A stretch of 64,000 nt of DNA, taken from assembly GCA_002007465.1 (NCBI GenBank), contig LNAC01000782.1, positions 294,917 to 358,916 on the forward strand, given 5' to 3'. Of the stretch, positions 44,551 through 55,290 are shown piece by piece; position 1 is the first letter of the stretch; every line of letters starts with the position of its first letter. The position numbers and the translations under genes were made by a program. Under the pieces are notes generated by a model that had not been told where the DNA came from, searched no databases, and saw only the letters and a list, made by a program, of their open reading frames with translations. Source of the DNA: Ailurus styani (taxonomy: Eukaryota > Chordata > Mammalia > Carnivora > Ailuridae).

Positions 44551-44755
44551 TTTTTTTATTTTTAAAGATTTTATTTATTTATTTGACACAGAGAGAGAGA
44601 TCAGGTCACAGGTAGGCAGAGAGGCAGGCGGAGAGAGAGGAGGAAGCAGGCTCCCCGCTGAGCAGGGAGCCTGATGCGGGCCTCAATCCCAGGACCCTGA
44701 GATCATGACCTGAGCCCAAGGCAGAGGCTTTAACCCACTGAGCCACCCAGGCACC
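44551..44755 (-). mobile_element. Can-SINE (SINEC)
   Basis: T-rich start, AAAGATTTTATTTATTTATT, GA-rich middle with 'atcaggtcacaggtaggcag', reverse head ending GGCACCC. TSD not clear; left boundary approximate. Confidence 0.9.
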
Positions 44756-44930
44756 CTATAGCAGGGTTTTGACTGTAGTTTTGATTGATTTGAAGCCTGT
44801 TGCTCTTGAAGCTTGTCTTAAAATAATGCATAAGAATGTCCAATTAAAGAGATGTGTAATGCCGGATGCGTTGTACGCCCACCTCAGAAGACCACCAGAG
44901 ACGTAAGTCAAAGCCAAGGGGCAAAGGCCG

Positions 44931-44936
44931 TTTATT
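44931..44936 (-). terminator. LTR polyadenylation signal AATAAA
   Basis: Reads AATAAA on the minus strand in the solo LTR, at the expected distance after its TATA box. Confidence 0.6.
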
Positions 44937-45011
44937 ACGAGTTCGAACCCGGACCTCCGCGCACTCGTTGCCGGTGTCGCTAAGAGGTGTCGAGCAGAGC
45001 AAGTGCAGGGT

Positions 45012-45018
45012 TTTTATA
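45012..45018 (-). promoter_or_regulatory. LTR TATA box
   Basis: Minus-strand TATAAAA, upstream of the LTR poly(A) signal. Could still act as a cryptic promoter on the minus strand. Confidence 0.55.
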
Positions 45019-45132
45019 AGCAGGTACAAACAAGTTTGGGTGGGGGTACAGACAAGTTAGACTGATTGGTCAACTTAAAAAAAATCATACCTGGTGTTGG
45101 TTGATTGGTGCTGGGAGCCCGCGCGCGTGAAA

Positions 45133-45232
45133 AGCAAGCGTTCGAACAGAAGCGGAATTAGCTAGTTAGTCCTTGCATTGAGCAAGCATTTTTACAGAAG
45201 CAGAAGTAGCTGGTTGATAGCACCTTCGGGCG
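45133..45232. repeat. Diverged ~48-bp repeat in LTR U3, plus assembly duplication
   Basis: 45133-45180 and 45181-45232 share agcaagc..acagaagc.g..agctag/ggtt, a diverged two-unit repeat of the kind found as U3 enhancers. Separately, 45170-45232 is repeated after the N at 45234-45295 (63 vs 62 bp, one base missing); that second repeat is an assembly effect. Confidence 0.65.
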
Positions 45233-45425
45233 NTCCTTGCATTGAGAAGCATTTTTACAGAAGCAGAAGTAGCTGGTTGATAGCACCTTCGGGCGTAAAC
45301 AAGTTTTGGGTGGGGTGAGGTTCGTCCAGGCCTTTCAAATGCCTGTCTCCAGACCTCATGATTCAGTGGACAGAGTAGAGTGTCTGATAGTTGTAGGAGC
45401 ACTGATGTCCTATCTGCCCCAGAGA

Positions 45426-46467
45426 ATTTGCTAGATTTAACTGAGTACATTAATTAAATTGTTTATTCTAAGTAAACATGTGGCTTCTAATTTATTTCAT
45501 TGTGTTCTATTAGGAACCTTTCCTTGAAGAAGTTTGGGCTTTAATTGCAAGGCAGTATTGTCAAGCGCCTTCTTTTAGGACTTGGGTAATATTTAGAACA
45601 TTGATTGGCACGGTGCATGCTTTCTGTTAATAGGTTGGTTCTTTAATGTGGAAGAGATGTGTATCATCTGGAAGAGGTGCATTACCATGTAGGATAGCCT
45701 ACTTGGGATGGTTTTTCAAAGACAAAGGCAGAGATAATGGATAACCAAGGAGAATGGGGCTGTCATTAATAACATTTGGAAATTCCTCAACACTCTTCCA
45801 GCGTGGGCCATTAAGACTCGGCCGATTTGAAGATATCCAGCTGCTAGGGGACATTTTAGTATGTTCTCTCTCAATTTTGGTTTCCTTTTCTTTTTTCTTG
45901 TGACAGACAGTACTCACTTTGGTTAGGAGAAAGCAGATACTTCTTTTTAAATTATCCTTAAAATTATCAGTTAACCTTTCCTCCTTTGTCTCTCTTTTGC
46001 TTTATAAAGTCCTTTTACCAGCAACTTTTTTTTTTACATTTTCTAAACTAGTATCTTCAGACAGTTACTTTTTTACACATAAAACGTGGCCTAACTATTG
46101 CTTTCTATGACATTCCCATTTGCTCTTTATTCTCCACAAAGATCTCATTTTAGCCAAAATTTTCTTTTCCTAAAGTTCATTTTTATTGTCTTCCTGATTT
46201 TTCTGCTCCTTTTCTCAGGGTTTGTGTAATCGCTTTAACATTTATACCCTTAAGAAACTTATACCCTTAAGAAATTTATACTTAATTGACAAAGAACATC
46301 CTGGTAAGTCTCTTCCTTTGAATTGTTCCTTATTGGTATTAGGAACTTGGCCAAGACATGGAAAAAATGGAGCTCGTGAACACTGATTCATTGACAAGAT
46401 TCTTTAGCAGATTTTTGGTAAGTTGTTCCTGCCATGATGATGATTGTAACTGATGAAAGTAATTCTT
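45426..46467. other. No gene recognised
   Basis: Unique AT-rich sequence between the solo LTR and a MIR. Frames at 45699-45917 and 45919-46110 have no family signature. Confidence 0.45.
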
Positions 46468-46636
46468 AATATGTACTGAGAACCTACTGTGGCTGCAACA
46501 TTGTACTGAACATTTTCCCACTATTAGCTCCTTTAATCTTCATAACAATGTGCTGAACTCTGTAAGGTCCTTTTATTCCCCTGTCTGTTTAGAGAAGGAA
46601 AAGATGCTGTTTTACTGGAAATGAGGAAACTGGTGG
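46468..46636 (-). mobile_element. MIR SINE, antisense
   Basis: Order 'aatatgtactgagaacctac', 'ttagctcctttaatcttcat', 'aacaatgtgctgaactctgt', 'gttttactggaaatgaggaa' is diverged antisense MIR. Confidence 0.62.
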
Positions 46637-46673
46637 TGTTGTGATGAAGTTTTAGAATATAAGTGAGGTTCGG

Positions 46674-47238
46674 TGGGGGTGAGGTCTGGAGCCTACAACC
46701 AAGAAAGAATTCCTGAGTCATCTTTGGTGCAAAATGGTGGTTTATTAAAGCACAGAGACAGGACCTGTGGGCAGAAAGAGGGGCTGCCCTGGGGTTGTAA
46801 GGGGTGGGTGATTATATACTATGGGGTTGGGGGAGGTAGGGAAAAACGGAGGGTTTGAAAGAACTTTCATATGCTAAAGAGGATCTACAAGTCTAGCAAA
46901 GCATTAACATTAAGAGCCTTGGGAGATTCCTGGAAGAATGTCATACTTGTCCCACCCAGGAGTGGGAGGGTAGGGAGAGGTCACAGGGTGTCAACTTCTG
47001 CTTTGTCCTCAGCTTGCCTGCTGTTCCCTCATCAGTTGGGGTGGTTTGAAGGTGGAACCTCCTCTGAGGGAACAGCCCACAATAGGTGGTTTCTCAGGGC
47101 TGGAGAATATCAGAGGAATTGTTTCCTGGGGTTCCCCTCCCCATCGAGACATCCGTCCACCCTACCCCTGCACCAGCGTGTAGGGGAAGATAGGATGTAG
47201 ATTTTAGTTATAGTGCTGTGCGGTTAACCAGAGTGCCA
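46674..47238 (-). mobile_element. Solo ERV LTR, second family, antisense
   Basis: TG...CA ends flanked by a 4-bp direct repeat TCGG (46670-46673 and 47239-47242). Minus-strand TATATAA-type box near 46811-46820 and an AATAAA signal near 46741-46746. 565 bp, no internal region. Not similar to the 44853 LTR apart from layout. Ends rest on a 4-bp match and could be off by some bases. Confidence 0.6.
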
Positions 47239-47399
47239 TCGGTCCATCTCTCTTGGATGTTGCCCCCGCAGTGTAAAGGAGGTCTCACAGAGACACTGTA
47301 GTTGGGCTGTAGAGGACAAAAGGACCAGGTTTCTAGTGGGAGGAGGAGAAATGGAGAAAAGGAGTGGGGAGACAACCCCAAATTTTAAATGCTGTTTTA

Positions 47400-47603
47400 T
47401 TTTTTTAATGATTTTTAAAGATTTTATTTGAGAGAGAGAGCGCCCAAAAAGAATGCAAGAGCATGAGCAGGGGAAGGGGCAGAGGGAGAAGCAGACTCCC
47501 TTCTGAGTAGAGAGCCCAAAGCTTGGAGGCTTGATCCTAGGACCCCGGGATCCTGACCTGAGCTGAAGGCAGAAGCTTAACTGACTGAGCCACCCAGGCA
47601 CTC
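47400..47603 (-). mobile_element. Can-SINE (SINEC), older
   Basis: AAAGATTTTATTTGAGAGAG start, atypical middle 'gcgcccaaaaagaatgcaag', reverse head with 'gccacccaggcactc'. TSD tttaaatgctgtttta (47384-47399) and tttaaatgctatttta (47604-47619), one mismatch. Confidence 0.92.
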
Positions 47604-47619
47604 TTTAAATGCTATTTTA

Positions 47620-48603
47620 AATGCAAAAATTTTAAATGCTACTACCTATGAGGAAAGTTATGTGAAAAGGAGGAATTAAGAAATCTTACCAAAGATACAA
47701 ACAAAGCAGTAGGTAGTATAGCCAAGATTTGAATGTAAATAGTTGCTTTGGACACATTCTATTCTTCTCGGCCTTTTTTTTTTTTTTTAAAGACTATAAA
47801 CATCAATCTTGGAATTTGCACTCTTTTGTTATTGTACATGCTTGTACTTAATATTATATGAGGTTAAGCTTCTTTTTTTGTTCATATCTAGATGATGGGC
47901 TTTTGTTATGTGAGCTTGCAAGTTCATTTCGTTGGACCCATCTAAAATATAAACCCCAAAGTTATTTCTTTAGAGGGCTATTCCTGGAGTGTTGACGAAT
48001 CATTTTGTGTGGCCAGGCTTCAGTATTTTGAGGGTACCAAATATAATCAGTGTTTGACTGATTAAATATGTTACTTGCAAAATATTTTATTAGGTTTGCA
48101 AACTCTAATACATGGCCTGCTGTCATGTTTCGGATAGCTCAGGGTGGGTGTGGAAACTTTTAATACATGGAGTGTCTTCTCTTGCTGATAGATGTTTCTG
48201 TAAAAAATGGTTAAGGTGAGGAGATCAGAATCAACTGTGTTTCTTATGCAGAACCGGTGCTTGAGATGCATGCTAAGTCCCTAGCTATGCATCTCATTAA
48301 CTTGCCTAGCAGTTGGAGATCTGCATACTGACTTCGAGAATATTTCATTACTGTATTTTTCTAAGGGAGGCTTTACATTTGCCAAAGAACTGACAAGATA
48401 TGTGTCTCTATAACTCAACTAGTTTTATATTATGATCAATATGAAAGATTGCCTCTGATTACCTGGGGACACCATGAAACTGTTAACATATATTAGGTTT
48501 CTGGTTTATTTTCTGATCGACTGAATTCTGTAAAATTTAGCAAGAGGAGGTGCATTGAAGAAAATGTTAAAATGCTATTTCTTCCTGCTCAGCTCTTTTC
48601 TTT
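47620..48603. other. No gene recognised
   Basis: AT-rich unique sequence with a T-run near 47777-47788. The 66-codon minus frame at 48071-48271 is featureless. Confidence 0.45.
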
Positions 48604-48619
48604 AAAAAATTTGGTCCAG

Positions 48620-48822
48620 GGCGCCTGGGTGGCTCAGTGGGTTAAAGCCTCTGCTTTCGGCTCAGGTCATGATCTCAGCGTCCTGGGATCGAGGCCCGCA
48701 TCGGGCTCTCTGCTCAGCAGGGAGCCTGCTTCCTCCTCTCCTTGTCTCTCTGCCTGCCTCTCTGCCTACTTGTGATCTCTCTCTCTCTGTGTCAAATAAA
48801 TAAATAAAATCTTTAAAAAAAA
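48620..48822 (+). mobile_element. Can-SINE (SINEC), young
   Basis: TSD aaaaaatttggtccag at 48604-48619 and 48823-48838, perfect. Complete copy with AAATAAATAAATAAAATCTT tail. Confidence 0.96.
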
Positions 48823-48928
48823 AAAAAATTTGGTCCAGAATTTGCCTTTTAATTTTTCCAACAATTTAAAAGTAAATGAAAAGACAATTGCCCCCATTTT
48901 TGCAGATAACATATACAAGGAAAACAGG

Positions 48929-49424
48929 CTAGCTTTCTATTGCTGCTACAATGAATTATCACAAACTTAATGTCTTCCATGGACAAATTTATTATCTTAC
49001 TGACCTTTAGGTCCTATTCTGACTTGGGTCTCACTACACTAAAATCAAGGTATTGGCAGGACTCTGCTCCCTTCTGGAGGCTCCAGTGGACAGTTTCTGG
49101 CCCCTTCCAACTTCTGGAGGCTGCCTACATTCCTCGGCTCATTCCCCTCCGTTGGATCCCGCAACAGTCGAGGCCCTCAAAAGCTTCCAGTCTCTCCTTC
49201 TTCCCTCTTGTCTCTTTAATACATCCAGCACCCATCCCTCTGCTTTTAAGGACTCTTAAGATTAGGTTGGGCCCACCTTGATAACCCAGGATAATCTCCC
49301 CATCTCAAGACCCTGACCCTTAATGACATCTGCAGTGGCTTTTTGTCATGTAAATCAAGATATTTGAAGATTCTGGAGATAGGATGTGAACTCCTTTAGC
49401 AGGGTTCTTAGTCAGCCTACCACA
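48929..49424 (-). mobile_element. MaLR (MLT1-like) LTR, antisense
   Basis: Same family as 14782-15274: 'agctttctattgctgctaca', 'gggtctcactacactaaaat', 'caaggtattggcaggactct', 'gggcccaccttgataaccca', 'ggataatctccccatctcaa'. The 103-codon frame at 48970-49281 and the 68-codon frame inside it are LTR text, not genes. Confidence 0.72.
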
Positions 49425-50841
49425 GGTTCCCTGATGTCATGGCATGGATTGAAAAAGAACTCTTTATATGCGCTAGTCTCATCCTTTTAGTTACGGAATT
49501 GTAGGCTCTGAAGTAGACTTTCTGAAATGTAAAGTAGTTCGTAATTATTTTAATGTACTCTGATGAAACAGATTTCGGGAAATGGCAGATAGGAAATAGG
49601 GAGGCTCTTATTTACTAATTCCCTCAAGTTAAGAGGCCAGTTCTCTAGGATTAGAATTGAGAGAATTTGTTACTGTTTTCTGCAGCTTGAAATCATTTTG
49701 TGCATTTATGGTAGCTCCCAAATTAACTGAAGGAGGTAAATCTGACTCATCTAGTCTTCCCCAAAAGGTCATGCTCTGTGCCGAGCCTGAGCCTGGGGTT
49801 TCTTGTTCATTTGTTGATTGCTATTAATAAGCTGTTCAATTACTAAATAACTCCAGTGGGGCTGGCCAAAGGAACTTTGTGCAAAGCTCAGATTGTGTTT
49901 TCTGATTTTGGCCTCTTTTTCTCTCTCTTTAGTTCTGTGTCACCTTGTCCTATTTCCCCTCCTCTGGAAGGTATGGGAGCCTTTTGTCCTAGCAAAGCCT
50001 ACTGTTGAGCTCTTTACTCATGACAACTGGTAGAATGTGTTTGCATCATGATACTCATGAAAACTACCCAGGAGATGTCATGGACCTCCAGATGCATCCA
50101 AGAAATGGAAGAGGAATTTCTTTGCAATAAGGCTTTCGTGGTGGTCCCCAAATCACACTACGCTCCCTATTTTCTCTGCACTGAAAGATGTCTCCATTGC
50201 TACATGTCCAGTGATGGAAAAGTGGTGATCTGATATATTTTACTAATAGCCTTGACCATAGTATCTAACTCTGGGTAGATACTGATTTGTTGGTTAACTT
50301 ACATATTTATATCCCAGTCACTTTGAGTGTAGTTTCTGGCTCTTCTTAACACAGGGTGTACTGATACATAGAAACCGACAATTAGAAAACCAGAACAAGT
50401 GCAGGAAAAGAAAACGTGCAAGCATTAATGTACTTATTATAGTTTCTGCGATTAACAAACAGATTGGACCTTCTAGTAACCACAGCAAACGTGTGGCAGA
50501 ATCCCGAGAAGTCACCAAGCCCTCTGGCAATGCTAGGACAGCTCTCGACTTCTGCAGGATTTCTGACTCATTTTTTGGTGGGGTCTGTCATTGACTTGGA
50601 ACATACAACATAATAGAGAGTGCTACAGTATCCAAGATATCTAGAAAACTCATATTTATGGTACTCTGGTGTCTGGATCTCTGTGAGTCAGCATCCTGAA
50701 AAGAAAGATGAATGGATATTCCTGAAATGTTGGGGATAAACAGAACAGGAGTCATGTGTGGCCTTAAGCAGGGAGGAGAGAGAAACTTTTAGTTATCCAG
50801 GCAAGGCCAATGGCCTCGATTCATGTCTACACTAGAGGGTG
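49425..50841. other. No gene recognised
   Basis: Unique sequence. 50048-50233 and 50318-50530 carry short frames without domain signature. Confidence 0.45.
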
Positions 50842-50854
50842 AAAGTGAAGTCTT

Positions 50855-51056
50855 TTTTTTTTTTTTTAATAATTCTTTTAAGATTTTATTCATTTGAGAG
50901 AGAGAGAGAGGATGTGCAAACATTGGGGGATGGCAGAGGGAGAAGCAGACTCCCTGCTGAGAGGGGAGCCTGACAAGGGGCTTGATCCCAGGATCCTGGG
51001 ATCATGACCTGAGCCAAAGGCACGTGCTTAACCGACTGAGCCACCCACGTGCCCTA
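50855..51056 (-). mobile_element. Can-SINE (SINEC), older
   Basis: T-run, TTAAGATTTTATTCATTTGA, reverse head ending ACGTGCCC. TSD aaagtgaagtctt at 50842-50854 and 51057-51069, perfect. Confidence 0.94.
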
Positions 51057-51345
51057 AAAGTGAAGTCTTGTTTGAGTAAAGAATGTCTTTTATGTGGCCA
51101 GACCCTATTGCTAGTGATTTGCCACAGTTAGCAGAGGTTGACAGTAGGGTGAGGAGTGCCAGAAAGGACCTCTTAGCCTCATACAGTGGATTGAAAACCA
51201 AGCAGAAGGTCTCCCAGTGCTAAGAATGTGTCACAGACCACTTTCTTTAGCAGAAGATACAGGCACATTTCTTAAGTTGATACTTAAGTGTTGGCATTTG
51301 TTGTCAGTAGGAAGATATAGTTAGAAACATTTACACTGAGAAGAG

Positions 51346-51406
51346 TGGGGGTGGGAGATGGGGAGAAGGGGAAATGGGGGAGGGGAGAGGGGGAGAAGGG
51401 GAGAGA
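51346..51406 (+). repeat. G-rich purine tract (G-quadruplex-prone)
   Basis: At least eight runs of three to five Gs separated by GA-rich spacers of 1-5 bp (gggggtggg, tggggagaagggga, tgggggagggg, gagggggagaagggg) in 61 bp, all purine except a few T. Confidence 0.9.
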
Positions 51407-51429
51407 CTTCTGAGTTTCCTTACTAGGTC

Positions 51430-51555
51430 CCTGCTCCCTTTTGTCTGTCCCATGGTAGGATGAGACTGTAAACTCCATGAGAGCAGAAACCACGCCTGTT
51501 TTAGCACCTTGACACAGAGTGCGCACTCCATAAATATTTGTTAAATGAGTGGCAT
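51430..51555 (+). mobile_element. L2 LINE 3-prime end fragment
   Basis: 'gagactgtaaactccatgag', 'agcagaaaccacgcctgttt', 'agtgcgcactccataaatat', 'ttgttaaatgagtggc' matches the L2 tail in order. Confidence 0.65.
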
Positions 51556-51759
51556 CTTACTTCGTCTATCAAGTCTTCATTAGCTACTCATACCATGAAG
51601 TTCTCCCTTTTCAAGGCGACTCTAGTGTTCATCCCGTGTCAGTTTCCCTGTTCTCTCCTCTAATGTACATTAGAGTTTTCTTCTAATTAGATAGTAAATT
51701 CTAAAAGGACTTGTAAATTCTCTGAGGACAGGGAGCATTTGCTTTAAAAAGTTCTTCAG

Positions 51760-51940
51760 TGGGCACCTGGGTGGCTCAGTCGGTTAAGCCTCTGACTTCA
51801 GCTCAGGTCGGTTCCTGGGATCCAGCCCCCAGCTGGGCTCCCTGCTCAGCAGAGAGTCTGCCTCTCCCTCTGCCCCCACCCTCTGCTTGTGCATGCATGG
51901 TTCTGTGTGTCAAATAAATAAATAAAATCTTAAAAAAAAA
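51760..51940 (+). mobile_element. Can-SINE (SINEC), older type
   Basis: Head GGGCACCTGGGTGGCTCAGT, short GC body lacking the CATGATC box, AAATAAATAAATAAAATCTT tail. TSD aaaaagttcttcag (51746-51759) and aaaaagttctccag (51941-51954), one mismatch. Confidence 0.94.
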
Positions 51941-51954
51941 AAAAAGTTCTCCAG

Positions 51955-53492
51955 AGTGCTCCAAATGGTTCTGAGCACAATGCAGATTTGAAACCTGGGG
52001 ATCGGTTTACCTTTGTTCATGTGTTTGTGGAGGTTCAGCCGTTATCATCATCTCTTTTCTTGGCTGCGTCCTCTGGCCCCCTTAGATATGGGGCTCCTGG
52101 GGATGGAAGAGAGAGGGGGTAGAACCATTGACTGGTACCCCTTTCTCTGTGGGTGCCTAATGGAACCTAGAAAGCAGGCTTCAGCCCTTCACCTTTCAGA
52201 TCAGGTACTTAAGATCTGGAGAGGAGAAGCTCTAGCCTTATGCAAGGCATGTGTGCAATAAATTGGACCAGGTTGCATAACTAATTAGAAGAAAAGTTGT
52301 GGCCATAGCTTGGGTCCCCTGACTCCAGGCTCATTGTTCTTTGCTGGGTTGTCTCATTTAAATTTAGAGAAGAAAGATTAAGCTTTCATTAATAGGATGA
52401 GGCACAAATGCAGGGAATTGCAATTAATAGGGAAAGGGAAAGCCAGGAAGATCCTGGGAGAAAATATGGGCATGTAGGTGAAGCCTGGTGAAGGAGGGAT
52501 GGGTTATACATGCAGCAAAAACCATTACTTGGAATTTACCTTTGTTTGAATCATACACATTGTATCTACTTCCGTATGCTTTCCTCCTTTAATTTTTATT
52601 TATAGAATAAGTTATCCATTAAAACATCCTTAAAAAAACCAAACTCCTTTTCTCTCCTGTCTCCTTTTATCTTTTTTATATATTTATATATAAAAGCTGT
52701 AACTTGCAACCCCACAGGGTCTCATAGTCTTTAACTGTGAGTGCTTGTGTGTGTAGCTTAGTTTATGTTCACACACAAATCTCATTGCATTTCCTCACAG
52801 TCCTTCTGCTTCTTTCTTTTCCTAGGTACCAGCTGTCATTTTCTTTTTTGTGCACCCGCATGTTGATATGCCCATTCACATGCACACATCCATCCCCCCT
52901 TCCCGCCCCCCCACCCACATATACACACCTGAACGTGCAAAGACAAAGATTGAACCAAAGTGAAATACTGTGACATATGGTACCTGAAAAACCAGAGTCT
53001 CAATAGCAGGGCTGTAATCAGGGTGCAGATGTTTGGCATTTGATAAATGAATTTTTTTTATGTAAAACTGTTTTAGTACATTAAGCTAAAAGATGGAAAA
53101 TTAGCTGCATACTGTAATGAACATTTCTTTCCATTGAAAAGGAATTAAATGGGAAACTTAACCAAACAAATAAGTTAGGCCCCCAGTGATCTGCTGAATA
53201 TGTTTTTCCAAGTACTCAGATTTCATTTTTATTTCCTCTTGGGGGTTCTTTCTTTCTGCCTTTATTATTCAGCTTACACAGATAGGGTGTGAAGGTGTTT
53301 TGAGTTTCGCTAGCCTTAAAGTATTTGGAAAAGAGTTTCGAAAAGATACTGTAATGTTTTCTTTCTCCAATGCCAAATTATACCATAAATGCATTTTTCC
53401 CCCTTCTCTTTGCCCTTTCAGACTTTTCAAAGTTACCCATTTTCTCCCAGTTTCTAAAACCTCCCCCCCACCTGTACCTAGATGTTTCAAAT
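51955..53492. other. No gene recognised
   Basis: Unique sequence with a C-rich patch at 52890-52918. Frames at 52013-52261, 52737-52973, 53269-53490 and 53300-53494 overlap or are featureless. Confidence 0.45.
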
Positions 53493-53504
53493 AGGCTGTG
53501 GCTT

Positions 53505-53688
53505 TTTTTTTTTTTTTAAGATTTTATTTATTTATTTGACAGAGAGAAAGAGATTACAGGTAGGCAAAGAGGCAGGCAGAGAGAGAGAGGAGGAAGCAGG
53601 CTCTCTGCAGAGTAGGATCCCAGTATCCTGGGATCAGGACCTGAGCCGGAGGCAGAGGCTTTAACCCACTGAGCCAACCAGGCACCCC
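53505..53688 (-). mobile_element. Can-SINE (SINEC), with internal deletion
   Basis: T-run, AAGATTTTATTTATTTATTT, GA-rich middle, then a shortened body and reverse head ending GGCACCCC. TSD of the ggctgtggct / tactgtggct type. Missing part of the 'cccgatgcgggcct' block. Confidence 0.92.
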
Positions 53689-53699
53689 TACTGTGGCTG

Positions 53700-54269
53700 C
53701 AGTTTCATTGGCTATATCATGGTCATTGACTTTAGTTGAGTACACAGTTTGTCACTTACACCTGGTCCAGAATCGCTCCTTGTTTAATGTTTATTAATTT
53801 TTTACTCCTTCTTTATTGTAGATCTCTTGAAATTAGGAGTTAGATCTTGTGGTAAGTGATGTATAAATACCCATTGATTCTGTTTAGATTGTTTTTAGAA
53901 AAGGAAGGAGTCACATTGCTTAGCAGAAAATGACATATGTGGATCAATTATAAATACATAAAACAGTCATCAACTGGTAATTGCTATCAATAAAACTATT
54001 TGGCCTTTCTTCTTACAGTCTTTTGGAACTGTGCCCTTCTTGCCTCGTTTGCCATATTTGGGTGTTGCTCTGGACTTCTAGGCCTGCAGAAGAATCCTGT
54101 TTAGTTATATTCTCTTGGCCAGTGAATTTTTAAAATGCTCTTCATCAGAGGCAACTTGAAATGTGATTTCCAAACAGTATCTTTACATTATGATGAAATA
54201 AGGATCATAACTAAAGATTTAAAAATGATATGCCTAACTAATATTTTTATAATATTTTCATTTATCTTT
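53700..54269. other. No gene recognised
   Basis: AT-rich unique sequence. 53790-53880 is faintly L2-like. Confidence 0.4.
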
Positions 54270-54425
54270 TTATTTGACCCTTACAACAAACAACCTAAAC
54301 CCGTAGGTAGGCAGGTATTTTATTCTATTGATGAATGAAAAAACTGAGGTGTTAAATGACCAGACAGAGGTCGTACAACTGTTGGATAGCAGAGCTTGAA
54401 CTCCAACCCAGTCATTTGTCTGTAG
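54270..54425 (-). mobile_element. MIR SINE, antisense
   Basis: 'tttgacccttacaacaaaca', 'aggtaggcaggtattttatt', 'tgatgaatgaaaaaactgag', 'aatgaccagacagaggtcgt', 'agcagagcttgaactccaac'. Confidence 0.68.
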
Positions 54426-55149
54426 ATGCTTTGGGCTTTCCTCTGTGCATTTCCACTAAGCCTTCGGTAAAAGAGTTGGCCTGTAAGTGGCTACTGGCAT
54501 ACTTTAAGTTCCATATAAAGAGCTGTTCTCCAAAGAACATGATAAAGGCGTTTCTCTATGGTAAAGACATAATTTGTTATAATATTTTGCCTAGTAGTGC
54601 AGACTTGTTCATTAATCCATGGACATCAGCTATTGGTAGACTTGCCAAAGGTTCATGTACCAGAGAGGAGAGGTCAGTAGTTAGAATCAAATGGTTGTGT
54701 AGGCTTTACGAGAATTTGAGGCTCTACCCAGCATTACCCCATGGAAGTATACTCCCTAGCCTTGGTACGTGACCCTTGATATACCATCTCCCTTTCCTGC
54801 ACTAGCCTACTTAAATAAAAGCTTTTCCTTCCTTGAAGTCCAGCATAAGCCTTCTTTGTGGGCCTTTTCCATGTTTCTTGGGACAATAAGATGTCTTTCT
54901 TTTGGGACAATCCTACAATAATTGTCTGCTCTACTCACTTAGCACTTCGCGAATGTTAGCTTAATTTCCTTGTAAATGCTCTGCTTCTTCAACTGGATTT
55001 TTGGTCTCCTGAGGATGGAACTATGCTTAAACTTCTTTGTATTTACAGTTGGACGACAGTGGATGGGGTAGTACTGTCCCCAGTGGTCCAAGCACTTTGT
55101 CACAGGCCATGCTCGTCTCCAAACATTCATATAACCTTTTAAAAATACA
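54426..55149. other. No gene recognised
   Basis: The 138-codon frame 54356-54772 starts within the MIR and has no domain signature; a chance frame. The rest is unique. Confidence 0.45.
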
Positions 55150-55290
55150 GCAGTCATTTGTGTTGCATCTAGTAAATAGCAGGCACTATGCTAGATCCTT
55201 ATGGTGTTGATTTCCCATTTTTTAGTTGAGACACTGCAGCTCAGAAAGTTGAGTAAGTTGCCCGGTGTTACCCAGTAAGTAGCAGCTTGG
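55150..55290 (-). mobile_element. MIR SINE, antisense
   Basis: 'tagtaaatagcaggcactat', 'gctagatccttatggtgttg', 'agttgagacactgcagctca', 'gagtaagttgcccggtgtta', 'cccagtaagtagcagcttgg'. Confidence 0.66.

Larger units (their letters stand above)
44853..45421 (-). mobile_element. Solo ERV LTR (class I-like), CpG-rich, antisense
   Basis: Starts TG and ends CA, flanked by the 4-bp TSD GAGA at 44849-44852 and 45422-45425. On the minus strand a TATAAAA box (45012-45018) is followed about 80 bp downstream by an AATAAA signal (44931-44936), the normal U3-R-U5 layout. No internal retroviral sequence is present, so it is a solo LTR. It keeps many CpGs, which suggests a recent insertion. The 569-bp length is inflated by an assembly duplication around the N at 45233, so the true length is near 506 bp. 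Confidence 0.78.

Noticed and set aside
44853..47238. A single provirus bounded by the two solo LTRs
   Set aside because: The LTRs differ in sequence, each has its own TSD, and a MIR and unique DNA lie between them with no retroviral internal region.
54356..54772. 138-codon open frame
   Set aside because: Begins inside an antisense MIR, and no recognised domain or splice context supports it.
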